Shown here piece by piece: positions 21,524-33,810 of a DNA stretch of 64,000 bases (its first letter is position 1; each line of letters starts with the position of its first letter). The notes under the pieces are model-generated. The model ran no database searches, was not told the DNA's origin, and was given only the letters and a program-made list of their open reading frames with translations. Position numbers and translations under genes: made by a program. Source of the stretch: Marasmius tenuissimus (lineage: Eukaryota > Basidiomycota > Agaricomycetes > Agaricales > Marasmiaceae); NCBI GenBank assembly GCA_029532415.1, contig JAQOTA010000053.1:1488001-1552000 (forward strand), given 5' to 3'.

Positions 21524-22706
21524 TTACTGCTCGATAAAGCCCTTGACACCCTCAAGCCATCTGACGTACTCCTACAGAATACAACGAAAACACGTTTAGT
21601 CGGTGCGTTGGCCAGCCTGAATTTGTGATGACTCACCGCTTGTTCTTTCCACTCGGCGTATTCAGGAATAAAGAGGGCGATAGACTCGTTGATACCACGC
21701 TCCTGCAGCCACTTATCAAATTCTTCCTGGAGGCCGACGTCAAGAGTATCAAACTAGACAGACCCAGGTCAGCACGTTTCCTTTGTCAATGATAGATTTA
21801 AGATGATAGACGAACCTGCGGGCCGAGGTAGATACCCCGTCGCTTCCAGTCCGCCTCAGCACTCAGCTCAGTGCCAATCTTCGAGTCACGGTAGAAGGTG
21901 ATGTTGTCAGTGACAAAGGATCCATCTTGGACGAGCATGTCGACAGAGAGAGATCCAGGTGCAGAGGGCTAGAAAATGAGGTGGGGGTAAGTTGGCGCTA
22001 CTGTCTGGAAGTATACAAGTGGGGATGAAAACACACCTTAGTGACAGTCAATGAGACACGAATGGGATAACTGTTCAAGATCTCTTCGTCGTGTTCTGCT
22101 TCACCATCCTCATTACGCTCCGCGGCTTCTTCATTGAACGCTTCGTCCTCCTCAGCACGGATGTCGGCAATTGAGAACATCAATCTCAACCTATAAGACC
22201 ACGAAATTCGTCTCAGTAAAGGCCCAAAAGTGACAGCCTGGTTCAGCTCACGTCTCGTTGCCGAATTTGCGAGTGAGAACGACCTCATCCTGATACTGGG
22301 AGTCTTCAACCTGTAATAGTCGAGTGTCAACGATGACTCTTCGGGAACAAGTATACACAACCTACCTCCCACACACCCTGAGCCTTGAACGCGGTCAAGA
22401 ACTCTGGAGTCTCCGCGGGAACATTTTCGGTCTCATACTTGAGTTCCTCAGCAATCTTGGTCAGTAAAGCGCTATCAGCTGAGATAGTCAAGCAAAGGTA
22501 TCAGCCTTTCTCGAGGTGAAGAAGAAATGATTTGACGCACTAGCACCCTGGCCGAAAGACCTAGCAGAAACCGAGAACGCCCGGGTGGAAGAAGTGAAGC
22601 TTGCCCTCGACAATGAAGCAGCAGAAATTCGACTGGTGCTTCGGAGAGCAGCTGTTGAGGTCGAAGCTGCACGCGAAAGTTGACGAAGGGCGCGAATGGC
22701 GGACAT
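21524..22706 (-). CDS. MAM33: MAM33 / p32 (C1QBP) mitochondrial matrix protein
   Basis: Acidic trimeric protein of the mitochondrial matrix, linked to mitoribosome function and oxidative phosphorylation. ATG at 22706 starts MSAIRALRQLSRAASTSTAA, an Arg/Ser/Ala-rich presequence; an upstream in-frame ATG at 22727 would add seven residues. Mature region: TKIAEELKYETENVPAETPE, QGVWEVEDSQYQDEVVLTRK, LRLMFSIADIRAEEDEAFNE, ITFYRDSKIGTELSAEADWK, RRGIYLGPQFDTLDVGLQEE and GINESIALFIPEYAEWKEQ, ending WLEGVKGFIEQ before TAA at 21526-21524. These match the p32 fold's conserved C-terminal helix. About six introns, all short. Complete gene. Confidence 0.9.
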
Positions 22707-25268
22707 TTTCGAATGGGTAATGGGCAATTGGTTGGTGGAGGAGTGCTCAGAGGCGCGTTTGAAAAATTTTGGTGACAGGAAAGCTTTACGTCAGATGTAC
22801 ATGTTTGGCTCCTGCGCATGTTGACAAATTACGAAACCCGGGGCTCTCCCTTTCAAGTTTCAACCGAGCTGCCAGTACTTCTTGATTGAGCTAGCACACC
22901 CAAAAACGCGTCTCGCTTCATCCAACATCAAACCTTGGCCTGAATCTCGTGCTACGCTGCTCATTTAGGACCGCTAGAAATTCCCCGCAAGCACTCCATT
23001 GAGCTCTTTGGTTTTAATCTTCGTCAATCGCAGCCCAAGTTCTGAGTCTATGAGAGATACTGTTCAACTGACCTTACTTCATCCTCATCCCTCTATATCT
23101 GTATGTATAGCTTCTCGTCTTATCATTCTGCCGGGTTCCACGAAACTGGTGCTGCGACTCGCTACTATGGACTGTGGACATCGGAGGCTAAGGAGGTTCA
23201 CTTTTTTGGGACCGAAGCGCCCTGTGATTGCCTCGCAATCAACTCGGGGCAGGATTGGTACGTCTTATTTTTTGTGTCCGAGCTACCTACTATAAATCAC
23301 GCGTGTAGGAGGATTGCGGGCGGAGGTATTGCTAATTCATGTTCACCAATTTAGTGGAAAGGACTGAAGGGATAAAGGATAATGTCGGGAGCCAGACACG
23401 TTTGAGAAGCGACCAGGAAACGGCGGGGGGGTTGACATTTGGCATATATCGTCGCAGTGACTTAGGTTCTCTGCAAGCTTCGAAGGCCTGCGTTGCTGAA
23501 TGCGGAGTCTCCCCAGACACGAACATGGCTTGTGAGCGCTAGTCTTCTTCGATCGTCGGAAAGGATTCCGGGAACACGCCTTTTGAGCTCTCACGTGTGG
23601 TATCCGCTGTCGTCTTCCTCTCGCGCTGCGTGTTGACCCTTCCCTTCGAGTATCGTACAGGATCAACTTGCTTTTTACGCATCTTACGTCCAACGGGACA
23701 TTCATACGCGGCTCAAACGTTGGATCTTGCTGGTCGATAGCAATGTCTCGAACCTGCCGAATCTCTTATATCTCGACGTACCACCGTATTCACCTCGACC
23801 GGAATTTCTCGGCCCTTGAATTAGGCACTACTTGTCAGGCTGGACAAGTTGACGCGAAAGCCCGCAACCGTGATGGAGTCGGCCTCTATAAGGAAGGCCG
23901 GGCTAGACCAAAACTTACTCCGTTACCTTGTGAACCTTGCGTCCTGCTATTTTTGTATGGGGTGGGGGAATCAGCTCGAAGGGCCGCCTTATCTCAAGGC
24001 GTCTTGGGTTACAAGGCTGCCGATTTTTTTTGCCTGATTCAAGGCATCTCAGGTGTACAAAACTAGTAAGGCTGCTTCTATCTAACGGATGTGCGGCCCC
24101 TTGCACTGATTCTACTACTGGTTTCACAGACTCCGATTATTTCTCGTAGATTTATGTTCTGTGGCGGTTGCCAGCCGGACAGAAAGTCCCAGGGCCCTGT
24201 CCTGCCCTGTCCTACGTCAGATGACAGACGGGGACTCAACGTGCAGCTTGGACCACCTCATATGGACATATGCGCTGATAATTTGGATGCCCATATTTCG
24301 GTTGCTTATGCTCCTTCAGGAATTGAACCTTCCTCCTCAGAGCTGATCTCGATGAACACCATCAATGTCATGCTTCACCGTTGAACGTTTGTGAGCGGCT
24401 CTCCGCTTTCTGGTTCCTATCAGTCAATCGTCATTCCGGATGTTATGCAACTTGTTACAATCTCAGCCCCTTAAAAGCCCTGCTTGGTTTCCCCGGACTT
24501 GCAGCGAGTTTCTCGACACCCACTAAGTACTTAAGGTCGACAATCAAATGCCGACGTCAAACATCTCGCGCGATGCGGCAACCAGCCTTCAGTCTGTCTT
24601 GACTATGGAAAGTCTTTGAGACGGTACCTTGCAAGTTACAGCGAGCAGTCTCTCAAGAATTTGCCGTTCTCAGGAAGCAGGCAGCCGAAATGTTCTATAT
24701 CTTCGAGGAAAGGCCTGGATCGTACCCAAGCTACCCGATTCGTTGAATGTTCCTCGTATTGGAGAATCCAGAAAAAGATTTGTATCAGATAGCGCATCCA
24801 AAAGCTCCGCAACGTTCCGCAATCTCGACCAATTGTACTCCACAATGCCTATTGATATTAAATTTTGATCAGTGATTCTGGATATGGTGGGCAGCCATTG
24901 AAACAAATGCAATTAGCCCTGTGCCACTCGTATGGGTACTAGCTCTACTTGTCGGGTACAAATGAGTTCCTTCCGCGTCCCTCAGGCCCAAGAAAGGGCC
25001 AGGAAACATTATTCCTGACCTCATTTAAGGTGGAATTACGTCGGACAGAGGCACGGCTGGTTGTCGGGGAAAGGAATGAGGACTGAAAGATCGAAGAACG
25101 TGGTGGCGGTGTCGCTAATCGAGATTTCCTTTTCTGGTAAGAGGGTGAAATATTCCGCGGGGGTTGGCCTGGGTTGGCTTCAGCCTTAGTTTTCTCTTTA
25201 TATCTCCTTCTCAATCTCGAAGTTTTCCCGCGTTCCTCTCTTCCCTTCCTACTACCATCATCCCATCT
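22707..25268. other. Gene-poor region of about 2.5 kb
   Basis: The largest stretch without a supported gene. Many short ORFs occur on both strands (for example 23343-23705 minus and 23668-24066 plus), but none shows a family motif or coherent exon chain. I see no long terminal repeats, no reverse transcriptase or transposase motif and no simple-sequence array. The right end, about 25170-25268, is pyrimidine-rich (CTCTTCCCTTCC type tracts) and is the likely core promoter and leader of TPS2. Confidence 0.45.
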
Positions 25269-28200
25269 ATGGACAGCTTCACCGAGCCCTATATTCGTCC
25301 AGACGATGTGTCTCTCTCTGACATACGAGACCAAGTTCGTGCGCTGGAGGAAGAGCATCGAGCAAACGGAATTCAACTCTCTGGAAGAATCATTCACGTC
25401 TGCCATTCGCTACCGGTGACAGCTACACTCAACAAGAAAGCTGGCGTTCTCAGTCCTCCTGCGACACCTCCCACCAAGTCATCAGAAGTACCCCCAAGCC
25501 CGTCGACGGATGCCCCTCCCTCGTCACAAGGAACCTCGAAATCATCTGAGGAACCATCGATACCCTCTGCATGGACATTGGCACCCAGATATGGCCATGC
25601 TGCCATGATTTCAGGAATTCGGTCATTATCTACAACACATGAGCAACTGATTGTTGGATGGACAGGCGACATTCATTCGACGACCCCCGGAGAACGCGTC
25701 CCTGAGGGCACAATCTCTGACGACGACAGGGCAGCTTTGGATGAGGCTTTGCTGACATATCAACCGAAGGAGAGCGACCCTGACGACGACAAGAAGACGC
25801 TCTACGTTCCTGTTTGGATGGACCACAAGGTTGCTCATGGGCATTACGATGGGTATTGCAAACAGAGTGAGTCTTTTCTTCGTCTGATCTACGAGTTATA
25901 CACATCTTGGATACTGCCATTCACTCATCCTTGAGGTTTCGAACTTTGCTGACATGTTCTCATTCAGTTCTCTGGCCCCTGTTCCACTATCTGCTCTGGC
26001 AAGACGTTGCTACAGAATACGCCTCCGCCGATTCCCACTATCCCTTCTACGAGGCTGCCAATGCTGCTTTTGCGCGTCGCATAGCTGAGGTCTATCGCCC
26101 TGGCGATCTCATTTGGGTGCACGATTACCATCTTTTGCTCGTTCCCAAATTGGTCAGGGAGGTCATCCCTGATGCAGTTCTTGGGCTATTTGTCCACACA
26201 CCGTTCCCAAGTAGCGAAGTATTCAGGTGCCTACCTCGTACGTTTTCTACCTTCATTCCCTGTAGCCCTGGTTCCTGATCGCGATTATCGATAGGCCGGA
26301 AGGAAATTCTGGATGGTATGCTAGGCGCTAATCTCGTCTGTTTCCAGGTAAGAATCAATCAAAGCCTTTTGTTCTTTCTTACACATACTGACATCATTTT
26401 AGACGTATTCCTACTCTCGTCATTTTATGTCGACTTGTATTCGGGTTTGCGGTTACGAAGCCAATTCGCGCGGGATTGACGTCGAGGGTCACGTTTCTGC
26501 AGTTGCTCACTGTCCAGTTGGTATTGACGCTGAGCGCGTTGGGCGCGATGTGTGAGTCGCGTTGTCAGCTGAAAGTGTTCTATTCAGTTTATTGACCCCG
26601 GTTGTTTCACTTATTTTCAGCCTCCGGCCCGGCATCCAACCTAAGCTCGAGTCTCTTCGTACCTTGTACGAAGGCAAGAAGATCATCGTGGGACGTGATA
26701 AACTCGATGTCGTCAAGGGTGTTTTGCAGAAGGTGCGCGAGGACGGTTTGACCTGGTTCCAGCTTGGTCTCATATCTTCGTCTACAGCTGCGCGCATTCG
26801 AGAAACTGCTTCATGATTACCCTGAATGGATCGGGAAGGCCGTGATGATCCAAGTTACTTCACCCGCTCTGACAGACTCTCCTAAGCTGGAGAGGCAAGT
26901 CACCGAGATGGTTGCCCATATCAACGGAGAGTACGGAAGCCTGGATTTCATCCCTTGCCACCATTAGTACGTTCATGCTTCCTGGAGTGGAGAACATTTC
27001 CTCATCCCTGTCTGTCCGCAGCCATCAGACCCTTAAAAAGGATGAATTTTACGCTCTTCTGTCCGTTGCAGACCTCGCCGTCATTACTCCTCTTCGTGAT
27101 GGTATGAACACCACTTCGATGGAGTTTGTCATTGCCCAGGAACAGACCAAGAAGAGCCCGAGTGTTCTCAGCGAGTTCATGGGAATCAGCAAATTTATGG
27201 ACCAGGCGTTACAAGTCAATCCATGGGACCTTGGTGTTAGTACCCTCGGTTTGAATTTCTGTATCAATCTCAACCTGACACTATCTCCTTCCTACAAAAA
27301 AGGACGTTGCTGCAGCGATGAATCGGGGCCTCCTGATGTCGGAGGCAGAGAAGATCCCGAGGCACGAGAAGCTTCTCAATTTCGTTACGACGCACACGTC
27401 GCACTCCTGGGCAGCGATGCTTGGCAAGTTACTGTTGACCCAGATCAACGGGCAGAACACAGCCAGACAAACGCCCTATATCCCCAAGTCACTTCTCCAG
27501 GACAAGTACAAGTCTGCGAAGAAGAGATTGTTCCTATTCGATTACGATGTAAGTGATGAGCCACGTAACCGTCGCCAAAGGCTTACACCTGTTTCAGGGC
27601 ACCCTCGCGCCCATCGTCAAAGTTCCGAGCGCTGCCGTTCCTACTGAGCAGACTCTCACTGCTCTTCGGCGTTTGTGCAGAGACGAGAAGAATCTGGTGT
27701 ACATCATCTCGGGACGAGATGGTGAATTCCTGGAGCAACACCTCGGCCATATCGAGAAACTCGGTTTCTCGGCTGAGCACGGAGGCTTCATTCGGGAACG
27801 TGGACAGAAGGAATGGACGAATTTCACGGAAAGCCTTGACATGAGCTGGATGTCGGAAGTACATGAGGTGTTCAGGTACTACACCGAGGCAAGTCGACAT
27901 TGTTCATGATGGTTGAGTCGTCCTGACTGATGTCTTTCCCCTTCGCAGCGTACAACTGGTAGCCACATCGAGGTCAAGAAGAGCTCCATAACGTGGCACT
28001 ACAGGTCTGCCGACCCAGAATGGGGGTACGTTTTCGTCTGCCGTCTCTTCCGGCAACTCAAGCTGACTGAATTGTACCCCAAGTCAATTCCAGTGCCGGC
28101 AATGTCAGGACTTATTGGAGAACAACCTTGCTCACAAGCGTCCAATTGAAGGTCTGTTTACCGCGGCTCTTCTGGATCTCGTGCCGTTGCTAACTCCGCG

Positions 28201-28720
28201 GATGCAGTGCTCGTTGGCAAGAAGAATTTGGAAGTGCGACCTTTGGCCGTCAACAAGGGAGAGATTGTGAAGCGTATCCTTTACCACAATCCCGATGCGG
28301 AATTCATTTTCTGTGCTGGAGATGATAAGGTTTGCTGGAATTACGATTGATCAATGATCATGGACTGAAACTGGTTTTGCTCTTCATTAGACGGACGAGG
28401 ACATGTTTCGTGCTTTGAACATCTTCCCTGGTGGCGCATCAAGCAACTCAACGAGCAAAGTCAAGCTGGAGGCTCCGCTCTCCGTCAAACTCATCGACAA
28501 TGGTCTTGGCGATCCCGCCCCAGTCGAGCTGGAGATTCGTCCCGACGCGATCTTTACGACCGCGGTAGGCCACAGTAGCAAGAGGACCTTGGCCAGCTGG
28601 CACGTTACGGCCCCACAGGAAGTCGTCGACCACATGTTGGAGATGATAGACTTCGAGAGCGGTACTGTGACGCCCGCTAGCAATCAAGGGGACGAGCGCA
28701 AAGAACAGAGCCATCTATAG
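25269..28720 (+). CDS. TPS2: Trehalose-6-phosphate phosphatase with TPS-like domain
   Basis: Converts trehalose-6-phosphate to trehalose within the trehalose synthase complex; important for stress tolerance. ATG at 25269 (MDSFTEPYIRPDDV). N-terminal GT20 domain: GRIIHVCHSLPV, YVPVWMDHKVAHGHYDGYCK, LWPLFHYLLWQDVATEYAS, DLIWVHDYHLLLVPKLV, GLFVHTPFPSSEVFRCLP, SAVAHCPVGIDAERV, LADLAVITPLRDGMNTTS-type region. A proline/serine-rich insert (SPPATPPTKSSEVPPSPST) interrupts it near residue 60. The C-terminal HAD phosphatase domain has FLFDYDGTLAPIV (DxDGT, catalytic Asp), IISGRDGEFLEQHLG and CAGDDKTDEDMFRALN. An intron splits DYD from GT. Around 13 exons; stop TAG at 28718-28720. The TPS part is probably regulatory, as in yeast Tps2; Tps1 is not in this window. 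Confidence 0.93.
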
Positions 28721-28981
28721 ACCTTTTTTGTTTCTCTCGGACGGGTTTGACATTCAGTGCGGACAATACCCTTCCGTATTGGAGCTAGACACGAACAGTA
28801 GACTGGATTATGATGATACGACGACTCGAATTATTTACTCTGCTAGACTCATCGCGAAATATGTACTTGTATATATGAAGACGTTTTTTGGTATGCATCT
28901 CTCAGGCCTGCCAGAGTCACTGGTTAGACGAACCGGCCCATCGCACAGCCACACAATCATTCTTCCTTTCCGACTCTAACG

Positions 28982-31352
28982 ATGGCGGGGGCTGATTGGC
29001 AAACCCGTGCTGCACAGCGAAAACAAGCACAGCTGGATTCGATCCCTCAGGAGTGGCGGATCAGCAATCCTCCCTCAGACATTGAGAATGTCATGGGGGT
29101 ACCTCAAGAATGCGGTCTGTTAACCCCGCGCGAGTTGGAAATCACCAACGAAACAGATGTCGAGGTAATACTCAAGAAGCTAGCCAGTGCCGAGTGGTCC
29201 TCCCTGGAAGTGACCACTGCCTTTTACAAGAGGGCAATCATAGCTCAACAAGTGGTCGGTTGAAACATTTTGTTATTTGGACGAGTCGGCGCTCAATAGA
29301 GACCTTGTTCCGTTTTTGGACTTCATAGACGAATTGTTTGACGGAAATCTTCGTCGATCGAGCCTTGAATCGCGCTAGAGAGCTTGACGATGAACTGAAG
29401 AAGACAGGAAAGGTCGTTGGTCCTCTTCATGGCCTCCCGATCTCACTGAAAGGTTTGGCTAGGCAAATCTTTCTACTTTTGTCGTACGCTAATCTCTCCT
29501 TTCGCAGATCAATTCACCATGAAGGGACTAGAGACGATCATGGGTGAGAATTCACACCGATTGACGCGCTGACCTTAGATGAAACCCAACCTCGTTACAG
29601 GTTATGTCGGTTGGATTGGGCGGCACGCTGATTCGGACTGCGTACTTGTCGAGATTCTGTATGAATGCGGAGCCGTTCCGTTCGTCAGAACTAATGTGCC
29701 TCAAACTCTCATGGTATGTCATCTTCACGCTGGAGGTTCTCGGACAGGAAACAGAGCCGCTCCTTCCTTCTCTCTTTTCTATTCAGTGGGGGGAGACACA
29801 TAACAATGTGTTTGGAAGAACGGTAAATCCGTATAATAGGCGTCTCACCGCAGGCGGGTCTTCTGGAGGAGAGGGTGCTCTGGTTGCAATGCGGGGAAGT
29901 CCTCTTGGTGTGGGAACCGACATAGGAGGGTATGGAGCTCCAACATGGCCTCAACTGTGGCGTCATAGACTGAATAGATTCTGAGACAGGTCTCTTCGTA
30001 TCCCTAGCGCGTTCTGTGGCCTGTACACCCTTCGGCCATCATATGAGCGTCTCCCGTACTACGGTGCCGCGAATGCATTGGAAGGTCAAGAGTCTATCTC
30101 CTCAGTCTTGGGGCCGATGACGAACACCATGTCTGGCGTCAAAATATTCACTAAAGCTATTATCGATTCGCAGCCATGGAGGAAGGACCCCTCCGTAATC
30201 AGGAAGGAATGGTCGGAGAAGGAGTATCAGTTAGCCGACCACGGGGGTGGCAATTCTCCGCTGTGCTTTGCAATGTTGTGGGATAACGGTATAGAGTTCA
30301 AATTCTTCGGAGCCATATCCGAGCCGTAGTTGAAACTCTTGGGCAGGTGTCGTCAAGCCACATCCACCTTTACTTCGGGCGATGGAACTGACAAAGAAAG
30401 CGCTCGGGGCGGCGGGACACAAGGGTACTAATGTTCATTTCGATGCTCCCAATATCTTGTATTGAGGTTCCCGACAGTGATTGATTGGGAACCGCATCGA
30501 CACTTGGAGATATACAAGAATTCGGTCAGTGTTTGTAAAGGATCAAGACGCGTCTCTGCTGAAGCCGGGTGTAGGAGACTATTTTCGTGGCAGATGGAGG
30601 CGAGGATTATCGTACCGAGTGTGCGCGATCTGGCGAGCCTTTGATCGAAACAATGATTCCCGACGTAGATGGTGCGGATCCTATTGTTGAGAAGGGATTC
30701 GTGAACCACTTGGTGGGAGAAGTCTATCATCGCACCACGTACGAGGTAAGAAATCCACGGGGATCTATCATTGAACTCAGATGACCCAAGTGTCGTATCC
30801 AACCAGCTTTGGCAACTACACAAGGAGAAAAGGGAGCTGCGGAAGTCCCACTTGGACCACTGGGAGAAGACGGTCAACCGAACCGAGACGGGGCGACCAG
30901 TAGATGCGATTATATCTCCAGCCGTCGCCTATCCAGCTGTTCCCCATGGCTTGAATACGTATGGGTGTTCTATGTTCCAAACCAGGCCCGAGGCTAACCT
31001 TAAGCGCCAGTGATTCGTTCTACACGACGTTGTGCAATGCAATGGATTATACCACTTCCGTCTTTCCGGTCACCTTTGTGGACACCGAATTGGATCACCC
31101 ACGCGAGCCTCACGAGTTCTATAATCATGAAGACGAGGCGGTATACAAACTATGTGAGGCAGTTCAAACTTCGTATTCCATCAGCACATCGTCAACACTT
31201 GCTGACAATCCTTTTTAGACGACTCGGGACTCTTTCAAGGTTGTCCCATTGGGTTGCAGCTCATAGGAAAAACTCAGGAGGAGGAAGCTGTTATTCGCAT
31301 GACGGAGATTGTTGATATGGCATTGAAAGAATACGAAAGAAGGGCAAAATAG
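28982..31352 (+). CDS. Amidase, amidase-signature family (FAAH-like)
   Basis: Amidase-signature hydrolase with a Ser-cisSer-Lys triad. ATG at 28982 ([18 protein letters not shown]). Conserved pieces after splicing: [38 protein letters not shown] (the Lys of the triad is in SLKD), [40 protein letters not shown] (GGSSGG with cis-Ser), [20 protein letters not shown] (nucleophile Ser in GGSLR), [14 protein letters not shown], and C-terminal [18 protein letters not shown]. About ten introns, all resolvable; stop TAG at 31350-31352. Length and motifs fit fungal acetamidase or fatty-acid amide hydrolase relatives. No signal peptide, so probably cytosolic. Substrate not predictable. Confidence 0.88.
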
Positions 31353-31568
31353 ATATATATGACTATATACAGGAGAAACGGTTACAGATGGCTCGGATAC
31401 AAAAAATATGTACTAGCAAATACAGAGGGTTTCTAGGGAAGGTTAGGATACATAGTGGTACTATCAATGAAAGATCTAAAATAAATAAGGAATGCTTTAC
31501 TAAAGCTACATAATAATGGAGATGTTATTGGATGGGAATGCAGTCGGGAAAGCAAGAACAAGAAAACC

Positions 31569-32257
31569 TCAATCGATGCTCTTGCCGCTGTGGAGTAAGA
31601 CAACGGACAACAGGCAAGGCTGTAGTAGCCCAGCTTGGATGGCCTCTGGGCTAAGTTCTAAATGGATATCTCTACCGGATTTCGCAATCCTGGCAAGCGG
31701 CGGGGTCTGGCCAGAGCTTTCTCTGTGTAGCTACAGAGTGGGGCCCATGTTAGAAAGCCGGTTATGAGGACGGACAGCTCGGAATCATACCCAGATGATA
31801 TCAACCTGGTTTGGTTGAGGGACCCAATTATACTCTCGACGGTCGAAGGACATTTTTCTGCTCCTGTAAATTTAGGGGGCTCTTTTAGTATATAGTGAGT
31901 ATGAACGATTGTGAAGATAAACCTTTGGTCGCGAGATAGTTGCAAGAATTGGGAAGCAAACTGCTTCTTGACCGAGTCCTTGATCTCGATGACGGGATGT
32001 GATCTCCATTCGATGACCCCGAATGGGCGACCATCCGTCCTCTTCAAGACAGTAAAGCCGGGCATGGACGCGTCGGACGAAATCTGGAAGTGTGGCTGAC
32101 CATTGGATCCAGCGACCGTGCAGTTCAGAACGTTTGGATTGAACGACGTGAAGACGAAAGTCATGAGGCCAGAAGACGCAGAACTTGAACCGGGGAGGGC
32201 ACCGTATATGTTACCACCCATGCCGGAGTTCCAAGCTGAGAAGGGATTTACAGACAT
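31569..32257 (-). CDS. DUF6593-domain protein
   Basis: Basidiomycete orphan family with a tubby/scramblase-like beta-barrel look. Exons 32257-31923, 31863-31791 and 31730-31569 join exactly in frame to 189 residues. N-terminus MSVNPFSAWNSGMGGNIYG is Gly/Ser-rich. The core is FTSFNPNVLNCTVAGSNGQP, SSDASMPGFTVLKRTDGRPF, VIEWRSHPVIEIKDSVKKQ, then MSFDRREYNWVPQPNQVDII, LARIAKSGRDIHLELSPEAI and QAGLLQPCLLSVVLLHSGKS, ending ID and TGA at 31571-31569. The unspliced first exon runs on as a longer ORF with a wrong C-terminus, so automated calls may be misleading. Function unknown. Confidence 0.82.
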
Positions 32258-32499
32258 TTGTACCGAGGAAGTTGGTAAGAGTTCTCGAAGAGGTGGAGAG
32301 TCGAATGAGGTTGAATATTTCTCCTCGACTGAGGCCTCCGTATATATACATCACTGTGATGCTACCGCTTCTTCGAGTATCTTTAACGGAGTCGCGTGTA
32401 TGTTCACTCACTTCCTTGCTGCAATGTCGAGGTTGAAATGGCGCGCAAAGGAGTTCTCGGATGCGCCCCCTACCCATCCCAATACATAGTATCATAGGC

Positions 32500-33810
32500 G
32501 TTTATCTGGCGATGTTACCTCGACCAACGAGCAATGTATAGCAAACCGCCTCATCTGAAACCCACAAGGCGGTGACATGATGCAGATAGCGATTTGCCTA
32601 GTAAATTGAACAACAATCAGGGACCCACAAATTGTTGAGGCAGAACACCACCAGTCTCATTGATCGAGGAATGATTCGTGTCTCTAGCGGCATAGCTTCT
32701 CGTAAGAATTTTCCCCCGTGAAGTAAACGAGTGGGAGGACATCACGGCTGGGGGTCAACCTGAGACGGGTGGCGGAAGGGGCTCTCTGATACCAAATCCA
32801 CCAACTCTGCTAGTTTCTACCAGGGAGTATACAGTGGGGAGGAGCCCCTAAGAAGAGCTGGGCTGGTTTGCCTACATGCTGGGTGGTGTAACCTTGGACG
32901 TCGTGCTCGTTGAGGTTGAAGTTGAAAACGACATCGCTATCCAGGGGTGACCGGTGAATGCCGCATTGCGCGGAATTATCCACGTGGCCCTCCGAATGAC
33001 CGTTCCACGTCGGTTCCGTGCCACGCCACATTTGTTCAAGTGTGCGCTCCTTGCTCAGCCGTTTCTCTCTAAGCACTCATTGCGACCATTCCAAGCACCC
33101 AGTATTGATATCTGAAGCTCAACCATGTGGTAGCCATATTCGGCGGCAGGTACAGCCAGTGCAAAACGGCGTGTCAGCCTCCAGCACTGCCTAAATATAA
33201 GGGTCTGATTGTTAACCTCGGCTTTGACCGACATAGATTGGCTCGTCTGATGGGTCGGGCCCTGTCGGGCCTGAATTGAGCTTGATTTTCAACGTCTGTA
33301 GGACTGGGGTGTTGTCGTTGGATGGACGACTGAAATTGATCGTCGCTAATCCACGAGCACTTTGTTCCCGACTGGGATATTCCACTCCATGATCCTTGAC
33401 TGGTCACTGGGGCTCAACTCCCGCCCGAGACCGCCGGAGGACGTGCCCATTCCATCGAGCGACCCGGTTGTGCGATATGGAACAGAACGTGAGAACGAAA
33501 TGAAAGAATAGAAGACCGAATATGAGTTCAGGCCGGCTACTACTAGGGGAAGTCAGGCGGTGTTTCGAAGCGCCTTCATACGAATAACACCAAAAGGACT
33601 CTATGTGGTTTCAAGTCTAGACATTGCTTTTGAAGGGTAATCGTGCGCGGTTGTATCGACTAATGGAGTGGTAATACAGTGGGTTTGGTACTATGGATTA
33701 GTATTGTAAGATGGTCCAGGATTCGTCTATGAACGTGAAGGTCATGAGATTGAATAGATGAGTTGGCGTCGGGGACTGAGATTTGATGAAGCCGAGGGAA
33801 ATATAATAGA
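32500..33810. other. Intergenic region, no gene supported
   Basis: About 1.3 kb between the DUF6593 gene and SNG1-like stop. Short ORFs at 32810-33076 (minus) and 33174-33407 (minus) have no recognisable domain. Nothing repetitive seen. A decayed gene cannot be excluded. Confidence 0.35.

Noticed and set aside
22999..24868. Multiple ORFs of 60-130 codons in the gene-poor stretch
   Set aside because: Overlap each other on both strands, no family motif, no start or splice consistency.
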